Shown here piece by piece: positions 1 through 6,790 of a DNA stretch of 27,076 nucleotides. Made by a program: the position numbers and the translations under genes. The stretch is taken from contig JACCTQ010000039.1 of assembly GCA_013812265.1 (NCBI GenBank), positions 1 to 27,076 on the forward strand. Direction: 5' to 3'. The DNA is from Actinomycetota bacterium (GTDB lineage Bacteria; Actinomycetota; Thermoleophilia; Gaiellales; Gaiellaceae). Every line of letters begins with the position of its first letter. Positions within the stretch are counted from its first letter, which is position 1. The notes beneath the pieces were generated by a model. The model was not told where the DNA came from, ran no database searches, and saw only the letters and a program-made list of their open reading frames with translations.

Positions 1-2
1 CG

Positions 3-1322
3 GAACACCATCGGCGCTTTGCCGAGTGGTTGCGCGAGCGCGCAGGCGAGGAGCTGCTCGAGATTCGCGCGACTCACCTCGACCGCGCCACCACCTTGCT
101 GGCAGAGCTGGACGGTGCCGCTCCCGCTGACCTCGCCGGCGAGGCCGCCGCCGCGCTCGAAGAGGCCGGAAAGAGAGCACTTGCGCGCGAGGCGAACCAG
201 TCCGCCAGAAAGCTTCTGCTCCGTTCTGTGGATTTGGAGCCGAACCTCCGACGGCGGTTTGCGGCCGCGAGAGCTGCCTGGCGGCTGAACGACCTGCCGG
301 CCGTGTCGGCCGAGATGCAGGCCGTGCGGGAGGCCGCCGGCGCGGCCGGTGAGTACCGACTGCAGGCTCGTGCCATGACCGCGCTCGCCGAGGTCGCTCT
401 GTACAGGGACGGCGACGTCGCGCGCGCGCGTGAGCTGGGCCTCGACGCGCTGGAGCTCATCGACCCGGACGACGCGGAAAGCCGCTACGACGCCCTGGGA
501 CTCCTCGGGACGATCGGCTGGTGGGTCGGGGATCTCGGGAGTGTCGAACGGCATGCGCAACAGATGCTCGAGCTCGCGCAGGGCACCGGGCGCAAGGACC
601 TCGAGAGCCAGGCCGCCACGGAGCTCGCGGGCGTCTACGAAGTACGCCTGGAGGACGATCGCGTCGAGCCGTACCTGGCCCGGGCCGTCGAGCTGGCGGA
701 GGAGAGCGGTAGCCTGCTCGCCCGGGCTTGGACCTGCCGGGTGCAGGGCGATCGCCATCTCCTGCACGGGGATCTGGACCAAGCTGAAGCGGCGTTCGAG
801 AACGCTCGGGCGCATTTCGCCGAGATCGGTGCGGCAGCGCCGATGGCGCGCACGCTGAACGAGCTCGCGCACGTCGCCGCCAAGAAGAACGACCTGAGCA
901 GGGCGGAAGGCCTGCTTCGCGAAGCGATCAGGACGCTGAAGCCACTCGAGGATCGCGGGACGCTGGTGGAGAGCCAACGCGCCCTCGCCGAGGTCTTGCT
1001 TCGGCAAGGAAAGCTGGACGAAGCCGAGCGCTACGCCCTGGAGGCGCGCGAGACGGTCGCTCCTCAGGACGTCAGCTCGCTCGCAACGACGAGTATCGCT
1101 CTCGGCCTCGTGCGTGCTGCACAGGGAAGGCACGCAGAAGCGGAACGGCTCCTCCGCGAAGCTCTAGCGATCCTGGAGCACACCGACTTCTTGAGCCATC
1201 AGCGGAAGCCGGTCGAAGTCCTTGCTCAGTTCCTCCGGGATCGCGGCCGCGACGAGGAGGCGGCTCCGTTCGAGGTGCGGCTTGCGGAGCTCACACCCGC
1301 CAGCGCGGCGCCGATCGCTTGA
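3..1322 (+). CDS. TPR-repeat protein, C-terminal part (5' end outside window)
   Basis: The frame is open to the left edge and ends at TGA 1320-1322, so this is the C-terminal ~439 residues of a longer protein. The sequence is almost wholly helical, rich in Ala, Glu, Arg and Leu, with repeated tetratricopeptide-like helical pairs (for example around 'LAEVLLRQGKLDEAERYALE'). The first visible residues (HHRRFAEWLRERAG) resemble the join between an AAA-type ATPase and the TPR tail in large adenylate-cyclase-like or LuxR-family (LAL) regulators. By family knowledge, such tails are protein-interaction scaffolds in signalling ATPases. The catalytic or DNA-binding part would lie upstream and is not visible, so the exact family is inference. 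The possible TTG starts at 19 and 30 are probably not real, because coding continues upstream of them. Its last 97 bases overlap the 3' end of the convergent next gene. Confidence 0.8.
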   Translation, partial: EHHRRFAEWLRERAGEELLEIRATHLDRATTLLAELDGAAPADLAGEAAAALEEAGKRALAREANQSARKLLLRSVDLEPNLRRRFAAARAAWRLNDLPAVSAEMQAVREAAGAAGEYRLQARAMTALAEVALYRDGDVARARELGLDALELIDPDDAESRYDALGLLGTIGWWVGDLGSVERHAQQMLELAQGTGRKDLESQAATELAGVYEVRLEDDRVEPYLARAVELAEESGSLLARAWTCRVQGDRHLLHGDLDQAEAAFENARAHFAEIGAAAPMARTLNELAHVAAKKNDLSRAEGLLREAIRTLKPLEDRGTLVESQRALAEVLLRQGKLDEAERYALEARETVAPQDVSSLATTSIALGLVRAAQGRHAEAERLLREALAILEHTDFLSHQRKPVEVLAQFLRDRGRDEEAAPFEVRLAELTPASAAPIA

Positions 1323-2104
1323 TGTGACCCCTCATCCGGCGACTCGGTGATCACCGTGGCCGGACGCTCGAACCGCCTCAGGGCTTCGCCGAGCGGATCG
1401 GCCCTGAGCGTGCCCTCGCCGTACGGAAGATGCTTCGTCTCGTTCCGGTTCGCGAAGGCGATGTCCGAGAAGTGAATGTGGAAGGGGGCGTCCGGCTCGA
1501 GCACATCGTCCGCCAGCTCGAGCACGTCGGCGAACGCGCCGACCTCGCGGAAGGCTCCGTCGGTGACCGCGTGCAGGTGCGCGAAGTCGAGCACGGGCCG
1601 GACCCAGCCGAGCTCGGCGCTCACGGCAAAGACGTCCTCCGCCGTGCCGAGCTCGCGCACGCGGCCCATGATCTCGATTCCGAACGGAACCGCACGCCCT
1701 TTGCCCTCGAGGCGCTGACGGAGATCGGTGAGTTGCTCCACGACCGCCACGAGCGCCTGGGAGCGCTCGCGTCCTAGCAGGAACCCGGGATGGAACACAA
1801 CGAGCTCGGCGCCGCAGGCGACGGCGACCCCCGCCGAGTGATCGAGCATCCCGACCGCCATCCGATACTTCTTGTGCCGCTCGACATGGCCGAGAAAGGC
1901 GGCGATCGGGGCGTGCACCGAGAGGGCGATGCCGTGGTCTCGAGCGAGCGCGCCGAACTGCTCCGCCCACGGATAATCCATCCAGAAACCGCCCTCGAAG
2001 TCGATCTCACAGGCGGTGTAGCCCCGGTCGACGAGCGCCGCGACGGCGGTTTCGGGACTCTGCCGGGACGGAACGCGCGCCGGCCCGAAACGAAGAGGGG
2101 CCAC
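1226..2104 (-). CDS. Endonuclease IV-like TIM-barrel protein (AP endonuclease 2 / sugar isomerase superfamily)
   Basis: This 292-residue protein has the order of metal-binding motifs of the Nfo/xylose-isomerase-like TIM barrel: H64 (SVHAPIAAFLG), H105 (VVFHPGF), E144 (FGIEIMGR), D173 and H176 (VLDFAHLH), H209/H211 (FHIHFSD), H225 and E254 (VITESP). In endonuclease IV, equivalent residues bind three zinc ions and cut DNA at abasic sites. However, the family's Asp-x-His pair is here E-T-K-H (residues 222-225), so a repair role is not certain and a sugar-phosphate isomerase is possible. Start GTG 2104 is supported by a TAGCGT hexamer 6 bases upstream, a leaderless arrangement. The C-terminal ~25 residues are Ser/Arg-rich, lie in the overlap with the convergent TPR gene, and look like read-through tail rather than fold. 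Confidence 0.8.
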   Translation of the reverse strand: MAPLRFGPARVPSRQSPETAVAALVDRGYTACEIDFEGGFWMDYPWAEQFGALARDHGIALSVHAPIAAFLGHVERHKKYRMAVGMLDHSAGVAVACGAELVVFHPGFLLGRERSQALVAVVEQLTDLRQRLEGKGRAVPFGIEIMGRVRELGTAEDVFAVSAELGWVRPVLDFAHLHAVTDGAFREVGAFADVLELADDVLEPDAPFHIHFSDIAFANRNETKHLPYGEGTLRADPLGEALRRFERPATVITESPDEGSHQAIGAALAGVSSASRTSNGAASSSRPRSRRN

Positions 2105-2110
2105 ACGTGC

Positions 2111-2116
2111 ACGCTA
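2111..2116 (-). promoter_or_regulatory. -10 hexamer TAGCGT of leaderless promoter
   Basis: TAGCGT on the minus strand lies 6 bases upstream of GTG 2104, so a transcript would begin at or next to the start codon. There is no Shine-Dalgarno sequence and no clear -35. Confidence 0.5.
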
Positions 2117-2135
2117 GCGCACCGGTCGGGCCGAG

Positions 2136-2375
2136 CTACCCCTTTGCGGACGTCGCTGCCCGGCCCGGGACGCGGTACCCGTGCTCCTCGCACAGACGAC
2201 CCGGCGAGTCTTCCATGAGCGCGTCGCAGTACCCTTTGCCGTACGCGGCCCGTATGAACGCGGCAACTACTTCCAGGTTCCACTCGCCGATCTCCCCGGC
2301 CTCACGCCAGAGGTCGGCGAGCCGGAGATCGATATCAAGCTCGAGAAGGTCGATCCGCGATGGTCGCTTGGCCAT
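2136..2375 (-). CDS. Small conserved-looking protein of unknown function (79 aa)
   Basis: I do not recognise a named family. The product is a 79-residue, mostly helical, acidic then basic soluble protein: MAKRPSRIDL at the start, an 'IGEWNLEVVAAFIRAAYGKG' amphipathic helix in the middle, and two Cys (C50, C62) with no metal-site spacing. The frame is open further upstream to 2564, but that part would overlap the ccmE coding region and is low-complexity Arg-rich. ATG 2375 is preferred because a TACGCT hexamer sits exactly 7 bases upstream, as at other first genes here. It diverges from ccmE across only 57 bases, so both promoters share this short space. It has no signal peptide or membrane segment. 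Confidence 0.65.
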   Translation of the reverse strand: MAKRPSRIDLLELDIDLRLADLWREAGEIGEWNLEVVAAFIRAAYGKGYCDALMEDSPGRLCEEHGYRVPGRAATSAKG

Positions 2376-2382
2376 GGAAAAC

Positions 2383-2388
2383 AGCGTA
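2383..2388 (-). promoter_or_regulatory. -10 hexamer TACGCT of leaderless promoter
   Basis: TACGCT on the minus strand lies 7 bases upstream of ATG 2375, and no ribosome binding site intervenes. It is back to back with the ccmE promoter 30 bases away. Confidence 0.5.
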
Positions 2389-2419
2389 GGAACCGGGTCG
2401 GACGACATGCGCGCGGCGG

Positions 2420-2425
2420 TAGAAT
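2420..2425 (+). promoter_or_regulatory. -10 hexamer TAGAAT of leaderless ccmE promoter
   Basis: TAGAAT is close to the TATAAT consensus and lies 7 bases upstream of GTG 2433, placing the likely transcription start on the start codon. No convincing -35 is visible. Confidence 0.6.
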
Positions 2426-2432
2426 CGGCGCT

Positions 2433-2819
2433 GTGACCCGGCAAGGAAATCCGGCTCGGCTCGTGATCGCGCTGTCGGTGGCGGGGATCCTGGCGGTGTT
2501 CCTCCTCTACACATCTATCGCCGACGCGACCCCTTCGCTCCGCCCGAGCCAGCTCCGCGGACACACGGAGAAGGTCTCGCTCGCCGGAAAGGTGGTCGGC
2601 AGCGCGGAGCGCGACAAGCAGGGCGTGTATCGCTTCTGGCTCCGCGACGTACAGGGCACGTCGCGCGTCCGCGTGCTCTACGACGATTCCCTTCCGGACC
2701 AGTTCAAGCCGAATCGTGACATCGTGCTCGACGGTCGGCTGCGCAACGGGCTCTTCGTCGGCGTGCCGGGCACGCTCGTAACGCGCTGTCCGTCGAAGTA
2801 CTCCGACAAAGAGCAGTAG
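2433..2819 (+). CDS. ccmE: Cytochrome c maturation protein CcmE, Cys-type haem chaperone
   Basis: CcmE is the periplasm-side, membrane-anchored haem chaperone of system I cytochrome c biogenesis; it holds haem covalently and passes it to CcmF. The 128-residue product has one N-terminal membrane anchor (about residues 10-30) and an OB-fold with the family's 'LPDQFKPN...VLDGRL..GLFVG' pattern (residues 88-110). It ends in R-C119-P-S-K-Y123. In E. coli the haem-binding motif is HxxxY; here it is CxxxY, the variant known from archaea and some sulphate reducers. Start GTG 2433 is chosen because it matches family length, precedes the anchor by a short basic segment and sits 7 bases after a -10 hexamer. 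The frame is open upstream, but that part is antisense to the neighbouring gene. ccmF follows after 5 bases. Confidence 0.9.
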   Translation: MTRQGNPARLVIALSVAGILAVFLLYTSIADATPSLRPSQLRGHTEKVSLAGKVVGSAERDKQGVYRFWLRDVQGTSRVRVLYDDSLPDQFKPNRDIVLDGRLRNGLFVGVPGTLVTRCPSKYSDKEQ

Positions 2820-2824
2820 CCGAC

Positions 2825-4819
2825 ATGGCCGAGCTAGGGCAGGCAGCTCTCGTCGTCTGCCTCGGACTCTCGCTCTACGCGCTCGCTGCCGGAGCGATCG
2901 CGGCGAAAAAGCGGCGCCGCCGGCTCGCGGCTTCCGCGGCGAACGCGCTCATCGCCGCTTTTGGCGCCTCGGCGGTTGCCTCTGTGGTCTTGCTCGTTGG
3001 CCTCCTCCGTCACGACTTCAGCCTCGTCTACGTCGCCGACAGCACGAGCCGCGCGCTACCGTCGGGATACACGATCTCGGCCTTCTGGGGCGGGCAGGAA
3101 GGCTCGTTGCTCCTCTGGCTGCTCATCCTCACAGGCTTCTCGGCGGCGGCCGTGCTGCTCAATCGTCGCACGGCACGCGATCTCATGGCCTGGGTGGTGC
3201 CCGTGCTCGGGCTCGTCGCGGTCTTCTTCTCGTTCCTGCTCGTCGTCGTCGCCACGCCGTTTGCGACCCAGGTCGCGCCCGCCGACGGGGCCGGCCTGAA
3301 TCCGAGCCTGCAGAACCCCTACATGCTCGCTCACCCGCCGCTGCTCTACCTCGGCTACGTGGGGCTCACGGTGCCCTTCGCCTTCGGCATGGCTGCCCTG
3401 CTCTCACGGCGGATGGACGAGCGCTGGATCGTGGCGACGCGACGTTGGACGCTCGCCGCCTGGACCTTCCTCGGCCTCGGTCAGCTCGCCGGATCGCACT
3501 GGGCGTATGTCGAGGTGGGGTGGGGTGGCTACTTCGCCTGGGATCCCGTGGAGAACGCCGCGCTGATGCCGTGGCTCGTCGCGACGGCGTTCCTCCACTC
3601 CGTGATGGTGCAGGAGAAGAAAGGGATGCTCCGGGTCTGGAACATGCTGCTCGTCATCCTCGCCTTCTGCCTCTCGCTGTTCGGAACGTTCCTGACGCGA
3701 TCGGGCATCCTCAGCTCGATCCACTCGTTCACCGAGGGGTCGATCGGGCCGTGGTTCGTGGGCTTCATCGCTCTCGTGATCGCCGGCTCGCTTGCGCTCG
3801 TTTTCGCGCGCCTGCCGTTGCTGCGCACCAAGACGAGGCTCGAGTCGCCGATCTCCCGCGAGGCAACGTTCCTCTACAACAATCTTCTGCTCGTCGCGTT
3901 CTCGCTCACGATTCTCTGGGGAGTCCTGTTCCCGATTCTCTCGGAGGCATTCCGGGGCGAGGCGAGCGCGGTTCGCGGGCCGTACTACAACTTCTTCCTG
4001 CGGACATTCGGGCTGCCGCTCCTCCTGCTCATGGGAATCGGGCCGTTGATCGCGTGGCGGCGCGCCTCGTTGAAGGCGCTCAAGCGCACCTTTGCCTGGC
4101 CGGCGGCAGCCGCGCTCGTGATCGGTGGCGCTCTACTCGCGCTCGGCGCCGGCTCCTCGCCGATCGGTCTGATCGCCTACACGTTCTCCGCCTTCGTCCT
4201 CGCCTCCATCTTGCTCGAGTTCACCGTCGGGGCGCGTGCCAGGCGCTCGCTCGCGGGCGGATCCTGGCCCGGCGCGGTGGCAGCGCTCGTCAACCGGAAC
4301 CGGCGGCGTTACGGAGGGTATGTCGTCCATGCCGCCATCGTCCTGCTCGCCATCGGCGTCGCCGGCTCGAGCTACGACACGTCGCGCGAGGCAACACTCA
4401 GGCCGGGCGCGACCATGGCCGTCGGCGACTACTCGCTGCGGTACGTTCGCTCGTTCGACAGGCAGGCAGCAAACGCGCTCGAGCGTCGTGCCGTCGTGGA
4501 CGTCAGCCGCGGCGGCGAGGTGGTCGGACACCTCGAGCCGGGCAGCAACTGGTACCCGGCCGAAGAGCAGACGTCCAGCGAGATGGCTATTCGCACCGAC
4601 TGGCTTCGCGGCGAGGATCTGGACCTGATCGTCGAGGAGTTCCGGCAGGACGGGCGCATCGAGCTCCGCGCGATCGTGAACCCGCTCGTGAACTTCATCT
4701 GGCTGGCAGGCCTCGTATTCCTGGCCGGTGCGCTGATCACGCTGTGGCCCGATGCGCGCGAGCAGCGGCGGCTCGCCGCGCGGTATGCAGAGACGGGAAG
4801 CACGCCCGCCCACGCGTGA
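2825..4819 (+). CDS. ccmF: Cytochrome c haem lyase subunit CcmF
   Basis: CcmF is the large membrane protein that attaches haem to apocytochrome c after receiving it from CcmE. The 664-residue length is typical. It has many transmembrane helices and the haem-handling tryptophan-rich signature around residues 233-251 (WGGYFAWDPVENAALMPWL). His residues likely to ligate haem are H170 (AHPPLLY), H258 (FLHS), H300 (SIHSF) and H502 (VVHAAIV), matching by position the four described for E. coli CcmF. The signature has fewer tryptophans than the E. coli form (Y-F-A-W-D where E. coli has W-W-F-W-D), and the preceding loop reads SHWAY rather than SWWAY. The C-terminal soluble loop and final membrane helix are present. 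It sits 5 bases after ccmE and overlaps the next gene by 4 bases, so the three are one operon. Confidence 0.95.
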   Translation: MAELGQAALVVCLGLSLYALAAGAIAAKKRRRRLAASAANALIAAFGASAVASVVLLVGLLRHDFSLVYVADSTSRALPSGYTISAFWGGQEGSLLLWLLILTGFSAAAVLLNRRTARDLMAWVVPVLGLVAVFFSFLLVVVATPFATQVAPADGAGLNPSLQNPYMLAHPPLLYLGYVGLTVPFAFGMAALLSRRMDERWIVATRRWTLAAWTFLGLGQLAGSHWAYVEVGWGGYFAWDPVENAALMPWLVATAFLHSVMVQEKKGMLRVWNMLLVILAFCLSLFGTFLTRSGILSSIHSFTEGSIGPWFVGFIALVIAGSLALVFARLPLLRTKTRLESPISREATFLYNNLLLVAFSLTILWGVLFPILSEAFRGEASAVRGPYYNFFLRTFGLPLLLLMGIGPLIAWRRASLKALKRTFAWPAAAALVIGGALLALGAGSSPIGLIAYTFSAFVLASILLEFTVGARARRSLAGGSWPGAVAALVNRNRRRYGGYVVHAAIVLLAIGVAGSSYDTSREATLRPGATMAVGDYSLRYVRSFDRQAANALERRAVVDVSRGGEVVGHLEPGSNWYPAEEQTSSEMAIRTDWLRGEDLDLIVEEFRQDGRIELRAIVNPLVNFIWLAGLVFLAGALITLWPDAREQRRLAARYAETGSTPAHA

Positions 4820-5193
4820 CAGCGGCCCTCGTTGCCTCGGCACTGCTCGCGGTCGTCTGCGTGCTCCTCGTCGCGTGGCCGTTTCTCCGCGAGCCCGCCC
4901 CTCCGGACGACCGACTGCAGTCGGGGGATGCGCTCACCCGGCGCCGCGTCGAGCTCACCGAGGAGCGGGATCGCGCGCTCGCGGCGCTCAAGGAGCTGGA
5001 GTTCGACCACCGTACGGGCAAGGTCTCCGACGACGACTACCGAGCTCTGCTGGGCCCTCTGCGCGAGCGCGCCGCGAGCACCTTGCGCGCGCTCGAGTTG
5101 CGAACGGACCGCCCGCAGGACCAAACTGCTGTAAGCAAAGCCCGTGCGTCGCGCGACGCACGCCCCCTCGAGAGCCAGGAGGTTGACCCGTGA
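4816..5193 (+). CDS. CcmI-like membrane-anchored cytochrome c biogenesis protein
   Basis: This 125-residue protein has one N-terminal membrane helix (about residues 3-21) ending in WPFLRE, then a charged helical, coiled-coil-like segment with 'ALKELEFDHRTGKVSDDDY' (residues 57-75), a hallmark of the CcmI/CycH N-terminal region. In the family this part sits on the outer face of the membrane and helps present apocytochrome to CcmF/CcmH; the large TPR domain of proteobacterial CcmI is absent. The GTG start at 4816 overlaps the ccmF stop (GTGA), which indicates translational coupling. The last ~30 residues are low-complexity and polar. No CcmH or thioredoxin-like CcmG gene follows. CcmI-like assignment is from motif and context; the function is inferred. 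Confidence 0.75.
   Translation: MTAALVASALLAVVCVLLVAWPFLREPAPPDDRLQSGDALTRRRVELTEERDRALAALKELEFDHRTGKVSDDDYRALLGPLRERAASTLRALELRTDRPQDQTAVSKARASRDARPLESQEVDP
5177..5182 (+). promoter_or_regulatory. Strong Shine-Dalgarno AGGAGG for the proline-rich microprotein
   Basis: A full AGGAGG lies 7 bases before GTG 5190, inside the end of the CcmI-like gene. It is the best ribosome binding site in the window and is the main argument that the following short frame is translated. Confidence 0.8.
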
Positions 5194-5363
5194 CCACTAT
5201 CGATCCGCCCACCCAGCCCACCATCCCGGAGCCGTATCCACCTCCGGGCGAAGCGGACCCGCCGCAGCAGCCCACCATCCCCGAGCCGTATCCACCTCCG
5301 GGCGAGGCGGACCCGCCGCAGCAGCCGGAGATCCCCCAGCCCGCCCCGCCTGCTCCGGCATAG
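5190..5363 (+). CDS. 57-aa proline-rich tandem-repeat microprotein
   Basis: GTG 5190 overlaps the stop of the CcmI-like gene by 4 bases and has a perfect AGGAGG ribosome binding site. The product is about 40% proline and contains an 18-residue unit (QPTIPEPYPPPGEADPPQ) at residues 9-26 and 27-44, then a degenerate third copy. It has no Cys, no membrane helix and no signal peptide; it should be an extended, polyproline-II-like acidic chain. I know no family for it. As the last gene of the ccm operon it could be an adaptor or tether for cytochrome maturation, or an assembly aid, but that is a guess from position only. Coding is supported by the ribosome binding site, the overlap, and unit differences at third codon positions (ccg/ccc, gaa/gag) that leave the peptide unchanged. 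Confidence 0.7.
   Translation: MTTIDPPTQPTIPEPYPPPGEADPPQQPTIPEPYPPPGEADPPQQPEIPQPAPPAPA
5214..5321 (+). repeat. Two tandem 54-bp units inside the microprotein gene
   Basis: Units 5214-5267 and 5268-5321 are in frame and nearly identical. The differences I see are synonymous third-position changes, and a shortened third copy follows. The identical peptide with diverged wobble bases suggests selection at the protein level. Confidence 0.85.
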
Positions 5364-5370
5364 GCCGTTC

Positions 5371-5390
5371 ACCGGCGCTCGAATGCCGGT
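5371..5390 (+). terminator. Small hairpin after the ccm operon, possible terminator
   Basis: ACCGGC (5371-5376) pairs with GCCGGT (5385-5390) across an 8-base loop, 7 bases after the microprotein stop. The T-run downstream is poor (CGTGTTAAGG), so termination is uncertain. Confidence 0.3.
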
Positions 5391-5410
5391 CGTGTTAAGG
5401 TTCACATAAC

Positions 5411-5416
5411 TACACT
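5411..5416 (+). promoter_or_regulatory. Possible -10 hexamer TACACT for the M23 peptidase gene
   Basis: TACACT lies in a locally AT-richer patch (TTCACATAACTACACT) 40 bases before ATG 5457, which would give a leader of roughly 35 bases. No clear -35 is seen. Confidence 0.35.
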
Positions 5417-5456
5417 CAGCTTCGCTGGGGCAGGGACGGCCGAGCGCCTCACGAAG

Positions 5457-6686
5457 ATGATCCTCTCCATGGCTAGACGGCTCGCCTTTGGCGTCATTCT
5501 CGCGCTTGCCCTTGCAGCGGCGCCTGCCTTCGCCGACGTGGCGAGCCGGAAGGACGCGGTCGACGCGAAGCTCGGGCAGGTGCGAGACAAGATCGCGGCT
5601 GCCGAGGCCCGCGAGGGCGAGCTGTCCTCGGAGATCGCGGGGCTGACGGATCAGATCCGCGGGCTCGAAGGCCAGGTAGGAGACGTCTCGACGAGGCTCG
5701 AGGTGCTCGAGCACGATCTGGCTCTCCATCGGGAGAAGCTCGACCGCCTGACGGAGCTCTTCCGCCTGCAGACCCAGCGCTACACCTTTCTCAAGCGACA
5801 GTACGCCGCCGCGCTCGAGCGGCTGAACCGGCGCATCGTCGAGATCTACCAGTCGGAGGATGTCGGCACGCTCGACGTGATCCTCTCGGCCGCGAGCTTC
5901 ACCGACCTGCTCGAGCGACTGGATTACGTCAACCAGATCGGCTCGCAGGACAAAGTGATCGCCGGGGACGTCGGAGAGGCGAAGATCCAGATCCGAGCTG
6001 CTCGGTCACGCACGCGGAAGACCCGCCGTGTGGTCGCCTCCGCGACCCGCGTGATCGCCGTCCGAACGACCCAGGTGCGGACGCTTCGCGATCAGCTCGT
6101 CGCGGAGCAGAACCAGCTGGCTTCGGCCCGCAGCGGCAAGCGCCAATCCCTCGCGTCGCTGAACGAGACGGAGCGAGCCTACGCGAGCGAGGCCGAGGAA
6201 CTGTCGCGGGTCAGCTCTCAGCTCGCCGCGCAGATTCAGGCAGCGCAGGCTGCCCCAACGCGGGCGCCCGCTTCTCGTGCGTCGTCCTCGAGTTCTGGAT
6301 CGGTCGACGTCGTCCCATCTTCCAGTGGACTGATCTGGCCTGTCGCGGGACCGGTGACGAGCGGATTCGGATGGCGTTGGGGCCGCATGCACGAGGGCGT
6401 AGACATCGCGGCGCCGGCAGGGACGCCGGTCCGCGCGGCCGCTTCCGGGATCGTCATCTACGCAGCGTGGATGGGCGGATACGGCAATCTCGTGATCGTC
6501 GACCACGGCGGCGGCCTCGCGACCGCGTACGCCCACTTGTCCGGATACGCGCTTTCCAGCGGCTCGAGTGTGGGGCAGGGCCAGACGGTCGGCTACGTCG
6601 GCTGCACAGGCCATTGCTTCGGCGATCATGTGCACTTCGAAGTGCGCGTAAACGGGTCGGCGGTGGACCCGATGGGCTACCTGTGA
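5457..6686 (+). CDS. Secreted coiled-coil M23 (LytM) peptidoglycan peptidase, EnvC/NlpD-like
   Basis: M23 metallopeptidases cut peptide cross-links in the cell wall; members with long coiled coils act in cell separation or regulate other wall hydrolases. The 409-residue product has a signal peptide (hydrophobic 7-22, likely cleavage after AFA at 26), a long coiled coil (about 30-265), a Ser/Ala/Pro linker (265-300) and a C-terminal LytM domain. Zinc ligands are H312 and D316 (MHEGVD) and H393 (second His of HVH, 391-393), with a further active-site His at H360 (AHLS), so it should be an active enzyme. C383 and C387 (GCTGHCFGDH) could form a disulphide beside the active site. ATG 5469 is an alternative start, also keeping the signal peptide. 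The stop codon lies inside a perfect 24-bp palindrome. Confidence 0.9.
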   Translation: MILSMARRLAFGVILALALAAAPAFADVASRKDAVDAKLGQVRDKIAAAEAREGELSSEIAGLTDQIRGLEGQVGDVSTRLEVLEHDLALHREKLDRLTELFRLQTQRYTFLKRQYAAALERLNRRIVEIYQSEDVGTLDVILSAASFTDLLERLDYVNQIGSQDKVIAGDVGEAKIQIRAARSRTRKTRRVVASATRVIAVRTTQVRTLRDQLVAEQNQLASARSGKRQSLASLNETERAYASEAEELSRVSSQLAAQIQAAQAAPTRAPASRASSSSSGSVDVVPSSSGLIWPVAGPVTSGFGWRWGRMHEGVDIAAPAGTPVRAAASGIVIYAAWMGGYGNLVIVDHGGGLATAYAHLSGYALSSGSSVGQGQTVGYVGCTGHCFGDHVHFEVRVNGSAVDPMGYL

Positions 6687-6717
6687 CGGGCGGCGCCCGT
6701 CACAGGTAGCCCATCGG
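6669..6717. terminator. Perfect palindrome with 24-bp arms over the M23 stop codon
   Basis: Bases 6669-6692 are the exact reverse complement of 6694-6717, with one central base, and the TGA stop at 6684-6686 is inside the left arm. RNA from either strand would fold into a very stable hairpin, fitting a bidirectional terminator between two convergent genes, although no T-run follows on either side. Confidence 0.75.
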
Positions 6718-6731
6718 AACAGCAGTCCGGT

Positions 6732-6749
6732 GCCAGACTTCAGTCTGGC
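6732..6749. terminator. Second inverted repeat between convergent genes
   Basis: GCCAGACT (6732-6739) and AGTCTGGC (6742-6749) pair perfectly around TC. It lies 14 bases beyond the long palindrome and 42 bases from the end of hpt, so it is plausibly part of the same two-way termination zone. Confidence 0.5.
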
Positions 6750-6790
6750 TTCGGAGTACACAGAAAGGCCATCGGGCGGCCGGAGACGAT

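Noticed and set aside
3445..4815. Frame +1 through ccmF joined to the CcmI-like gene
   Set aside because: Only the part from GTG 4816 encodes a sensible protein; upstream it is a frame-shifted shadow of ccmF.
6669..6749. Possible CRISPR-like or repeat array from neighbouring palindromes
   Set aside because: The two inverted repeats are unrelated in sequence and there are no regularly spaced direct repeats.
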